From NCBI GenBank assembly GCA_026646885.1, contig JAPKHK010000010.1, positions 73,857-137,856 of the forward strand: a stretch of 64,000 bases of DNA, given 5' to 3'. The position numbers and the translations under genes are program-made. Of the stretch, positions 62,245 through 64,000 are shown piece by piece; positions within the stretch are counted from its first letter, which is position 1, and every line of letters begins with the position of its first letter. Origin of the DNA: Casimicrobiaceae bacterium (lineage in GTDB: Bacteria; Pseudomonadota; Gammaproteobacteria; Burkholderiales; Casimicrobiaceae). The notes under the pieces were generated by a model, which was not told where the DNA came from, ran no database searches, and saw only the letters and a program-made list of their open reading frames with translations.

Positions 62245-62284
62245 CGAATTGTCAATATACGACTCCCGACCCCGTTTTCCCCCT
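62245..62284 (-). repeat. RAYT-adjacent repeat with GGGGTCGGGAGTCGTAT
   Basis: On the minus strand GGGGTCGGGAGTCGTAT (62257-62273) is followed by ATTGACAATTCGCG towards the RAYT start. It also abuts the stop of the zinc-ribbon gene (62283). The motif is shared with the repeat blocks at 16395-16410 and 23122-23136. Confidence 0.75.
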
Positions 62285-62624
62285 AACCTTCACCCGCACC
62301 GCTCACCTGCACTTTTGCGTCCCAGTCGATTCCGCATCTGGCACAGGTAAAGATCCTGGTACCACCCTCGCTGACTCGACCCTTGCTCCTGAGCCAGGAC
62401 TTGCATTCCGGACAACGGGAGAACTTATCCCTCGTAGCGATGAAGAACATCAACGATGCCCCAGAAACCATGAACACTACTACGAAAGCGTTTACCAAGA
62501 ACTGATCTCGCAGTGTCTCTTGCGCGTAGTACCCAGCAATCCCGGAGAAGGCTGCAACAGCAAAACTTGCAGCCATGATAAATCGCATGTATCTCGCATG
62601 GGTTGGGTGAGGACGACTTGTCAT
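62283..62624 (-). CDS. small membrane protein with C-terminal zinc ribbon
   Basis: 113 residues. Two membrane helices (RFIMAASFAVAAFSGIAGYY and NAFVVVFMVSGASLMFFIA) are followed by a zinc ribbon with CPEC and CARC: KFSRCPECKSWLRSKG, then TRIFTCARCGIDWDAKVQ. Function unknown. The gene starts seven bases after GTTAGGC (62632-62638, minus), a cassette-boundary motif, and its stop runs straight into the RAYT repeat. It is thus likely an integron-cassette gene cut at its 3' side. Confidence 0.7.
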   Translation of the reverse strand: MTSRPHPTHARYMRFIMAASFAVAAFSGIAGYYAQETLRDQFLVNAFVVVFMVSGASLMFFIATRDKFSRCPECKSWLRSKGRVSEGGTRIFTCARCGIDWDAKVQVSGAGEG

Positions 62625-62788
62625 GGAAGATGCCTAACGAGACTGCAAAATAAACACGTTTCCGGGCCACTGGCTGTCCGAATGGTTGTCCATCCGAGCC
62701 AGCACCGGTTCCTCCGACGGCAGGGCCGTCGGCAGCACGAAAGGTTCCCACGATAGGTCCCAGGCTCGACCATTTCTTGCCTTCCGAT

Positions 62789-62823
62789 AAAAAAACCGAC
62801 CCTGGCCCCTTTGCCCCCTCAGG
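62789..62823 (-). repeat. second RAYT/REP-like motif after the cupin gene
   Basis: Minus-strand reading CCCTGAGGGGGCAAAGGGG, then CCAGGGTCGGTTTTTTTAT. The GGGTCGG core and G-rich left part recall the RAYT repeat. It interrupts the expected attC of the cupin cassette. Tentative. Confidence 0.35.
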
Positions 62824-63264
62824 GTTAGAACTCATTTGGTCCGCTCGGATTAGGCTGCTATCGCTCCGCCAATGCGTAACCAGCGTTGGCAGATGCCACA
62901 ACAGACACAAACATGAATGGCTCGGTACCTGTGTTTCGTGCTCCGTGTACTTGACCAGGCAGGGCCACGGCAATTTCCCCATGCTTGAGGGCACGCATGA
63001 CCCCGTTGCCTTGGAAGTAATCTGCTTTTCCGGACAAAACAGTCCATGTATCTTGGCCGTTAGGGTGAATATGAGCCGCAATTTCCTGCCCAGGATGGAC
63101 ATGCCAAACCACGATAACCGAGTCTGGTGTTTCAAGTACAACCGAACGAATAGGTTCACCTTCGGACGGCTGAACGTAATCGGCTACAGAAAAAATTCTC
63201 GATTCAGCAGTCATCGAAGTGTCCTTTTTGAAATGGGCCTCAATTGGCTGAGATGAGTTCTAAC
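62824..63264 (-). mobile_element. integron-type gene cassette carrying the cupin gene
   Basis: The cupin gene is flanked by perfect 12-bp inverted repeats, GTTAGAACTCAT at 62824-62835 and ATGAGTTCTAAC at 63253-63264. In integron cassettes the start (GTTRRRY) is complementary to the first part of the attC after the gene, which is exactly this pattern. The attC of this cassette is cut short by another repeat at 62823. Confidence 0.55.
62858..63214 (-). CDS. cupin-domain protein
   Basis: 118 residues, single small cupin barrel: VIVVWHVHPGQEIAAHIHPN, then GQDTWTVLSGKADYFQGNGV and IAVALPGQVHGARNTGTEPF. Histidines of motif 1 (HVHPGQEIAAHIH) and motif 2 (QVHG) can bind a metal ion. Cytoplasmic, function unknown. 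Carried within a cassette-like unit with inverted termini. Confidence 0.82.
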   Translation of the reverse strand: MTAESRIFSVADYVQPSEGEPIRSVVLETPDSVIVVWHVHPGQEIAAHIHPNGQDTWTVLSGKADYFQGNGVMRALKHGEIAVALPGQVHGARNTGTEPFMFVSVVASANAGYALAER

Positions 63265-63328
63265 GTTTGACATAACCGGCGCTGCGCGGCTTCATCGCGC
63301 AGCGTCCGTGTTGATGGATGGGTTGGGC
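63258..63328 (-). other. attC-like recombination site of the LysE cassette
   Basis: 71 bp after the LysE stop. On the minus strand it starts with GCCCAAC (RYYYAAC) and ends in GTTAGAA (GTTRRRY-like, last base off). Between them the arms CGGACGCTGCGCG and CGCGCAGCGCCGG pair with a bulged base, and the right part reads GGTTATGTCAAACGTTAG. Size, ends and folded arm with extrahelical base are those of a 59-base element. Confidence 0.7.
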
Positions 63329-63973
63329 CTATTTGGCACTGCGTGACCCTGCCAGCGCAGTGAAGACGCCAAGGCCGATGAACATGCCGCCACCAAGACG
63401 CCGACCAATGCCACGAACAACGCTGCCGCGTAACTTCGGAGCGACCGCACCGGCGGCCAACGCGTAAGCACTGTCGGTTACTGCGGCGATTGCCACGAAG
63501 AGCGAACCAAGCGCCATGCTCTGAAACATGGGCGGCGCGTTGGGACTCAAGAACTGCGGCAGAAACGCGGCAAAGAAAAGCGTCGTTTTTGGATTGAGAA
63601 GAGCGACGACGAAACCGTCACGGAAGACGCGCGTAAGTGACGCACCGGTTGGAATGGGGGATGAATTCTCGACAGGGGAGGAGCGGAGCATTTGCACGCC
63701 AAGGAACACAAGGTAGAGTGCGCCGGCATACTTGACTATGGAGAAAGCAAGGGACGAAACCGCGAATAATGCGGCAAGACCAACTGAAGCGGCAAAGGCG
63801 TTACCGAGGTTGCCGAGGGCAACACCCGCAACCGACACCAAGCCGGAACGACGGCCTTGAACGAGACTGCGCGTAACGATGTAGAGCACGCCTGGCCCAG
63901 GTGTGACGGCAAGCACGAAGCTCGCAAGAAGGAATGCGGAGAACAGTGGCCAAGGCGGGAAGAGATTAGTCAT
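63329..63973 (-). CDS. LysE-family amino-acid/metabolite exporter
   Basis: 214 residues from ATG 63973 (MTNLFPPWPLFSAF). Six helices; family markers are FLLASFVLAVTPGPGVLYIV, TRSLVQGRRSGLVSVAGVAL, KYAGALYLVFLGVQMLRSSP and FRDGFVVALLNPKTTLFFAA with FLPQFLSPN. RhtB/LysE exporters remove amino acids or their derivatives. It occupies a cassette-like unit whose attC follows the stop codon directly. Confidence 0.88.
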   Translation of the reverse strand: MTNLFPPWPLFSAFLLASFVLAVTPGPGVLYIVTRSLVQGRRSGLVSVAGVALGNLGNAFAASVGLAALFAVSSLAFSIVKYAGALYLVFLGVQMLRSSPVENSSPIPTGASLTRVFRDGFVVALLNPKTTLFFAAFLPQFLSPNAPPMFQSMALGSLFVAIAAVTDSAYALAAGAVAPKLRGSVVRGIGRRLGGGMFIGLGVFTALAGSRSAK

Positions 63974-64000
63974 TGCGGCAACCTCGAATAGGCCCAACGT

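Larger units (their letters stand above)
63258..63998 (-). mobile_element. integron-type gene cassette carrying the LysE exporter gene
   Basis: It begins with GTTGGGCCTATT (63998 down to 63987, minus). After the gene the complementary AATAGGCCCAAC (63333-63322) opens the attC-like site, which ends at 63258. The stop codon lies inside the repeat. The array appears to continue beyond the right edge of the window. Confidence 0.6.

Noticed and set aside
62425..63159. 244-residue minus-strand open frame spanning two small genes
   Set aside because: It runs out of frame through the cupin and zinc-ribbon genes, which have clear motifs; merely an open shadow frame.

Overview
The window is GC-rich, gene-dense bacterial chromosome. 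The gene families (UbiA/MenA-type prenyltransferase, Ugp-type and Liv-type ABC transporters, DUF748, DUF937, DUF2853, c-type cytochromes, RND efflux) point to a Gram-negative proteobacterium. A betaproteobacterium of the Rhodocyclales/Sterolibacteriaceae kind is my best guess, but no rRNA or other phylogenetic marker is present to prove it. No tRNA, rRNA or CRISPR array was seen.

Layout. 0-11.4 kb: tail of a DUF748 envelope protein, a very large hybrid histidine kinase with six PAS domains, and a translationally coupled exported pair (FG-GAP/ASPIC-UnbV protein plus a DUF255 thioredoxin-fold protein fused to a DsbD-alpha-like domain). 11.5-15.1 kb: zinc/manganese uptake operon (small Cys protein, outer-membrane protein, ZnuA, ZnuB) with no ATPase gene. 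15.3-20.1 kb: accessory island with HigBA and Phd-VapC modules, an IS3 orfA remnant, RAYT-type repeats, and a cluster of nucleotidyltransferase, Gly/Cys-tailed membrane protein and convergent radical SAM/SPASM enzyme. 20.5-29.7 kb: housekeeping and stress genes (nucleotidase, acyl-CoA synthetase, beta-helix protein, a frameshifted GlsB-type gene, TrhA/hemolysin III, DUF937, DUF2853, UbiA prenyltransferase, OmpA). 30-34 kb: CUT1 (Ugp-like) ABC transporter whose first permease gene has an in-frame stop.

34.3-38.6 kb holds an unusual minus-strand operon. It has a monoheme cytochrome and a small exported peptide both built from NPCAAK repeats, a five-heme lipoprotein, a DUF6969-like protein, a cupredoxin-like protein and a DUF302 protein. 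38.7-44.1 kb: alpha/beta hydrolase, exported Cys-rich protein, Cys/Met-type PLP enzyme, SPFH and NfeD partners, and a VapBC module with a clear operator.

44.1-55.5 kb is one long minus-strand catabolic operon: TetR regulator with a perfect 16-bp palindromic operator, Liv-type transporter, MmgE/PrpD, two SDRs, an acyl-CoA ligase, a DUF35 protein and a thiolase-fold enzyme. It looks built to import, CoA-activate and cleave an organic acid. 55.8-61.3 kb: RND efflux pair and an MFS transporter. 61.5-64 kb: a RAYT transposase with its GGGGTCGGGAGTC repeat, then what looks like an eroded integron cassette array (zinc-ribbon protein, cupin, LysE exporter) with an attC-like site and cassette-specific 12-bp inverted repeats.

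The best candidates for something undescribed are the NPCAAK-repeat redox operon (34.3-38.6 kb) and the Gly/Cys-tail plus radical SAM cluster (17.5-20.1 kb).
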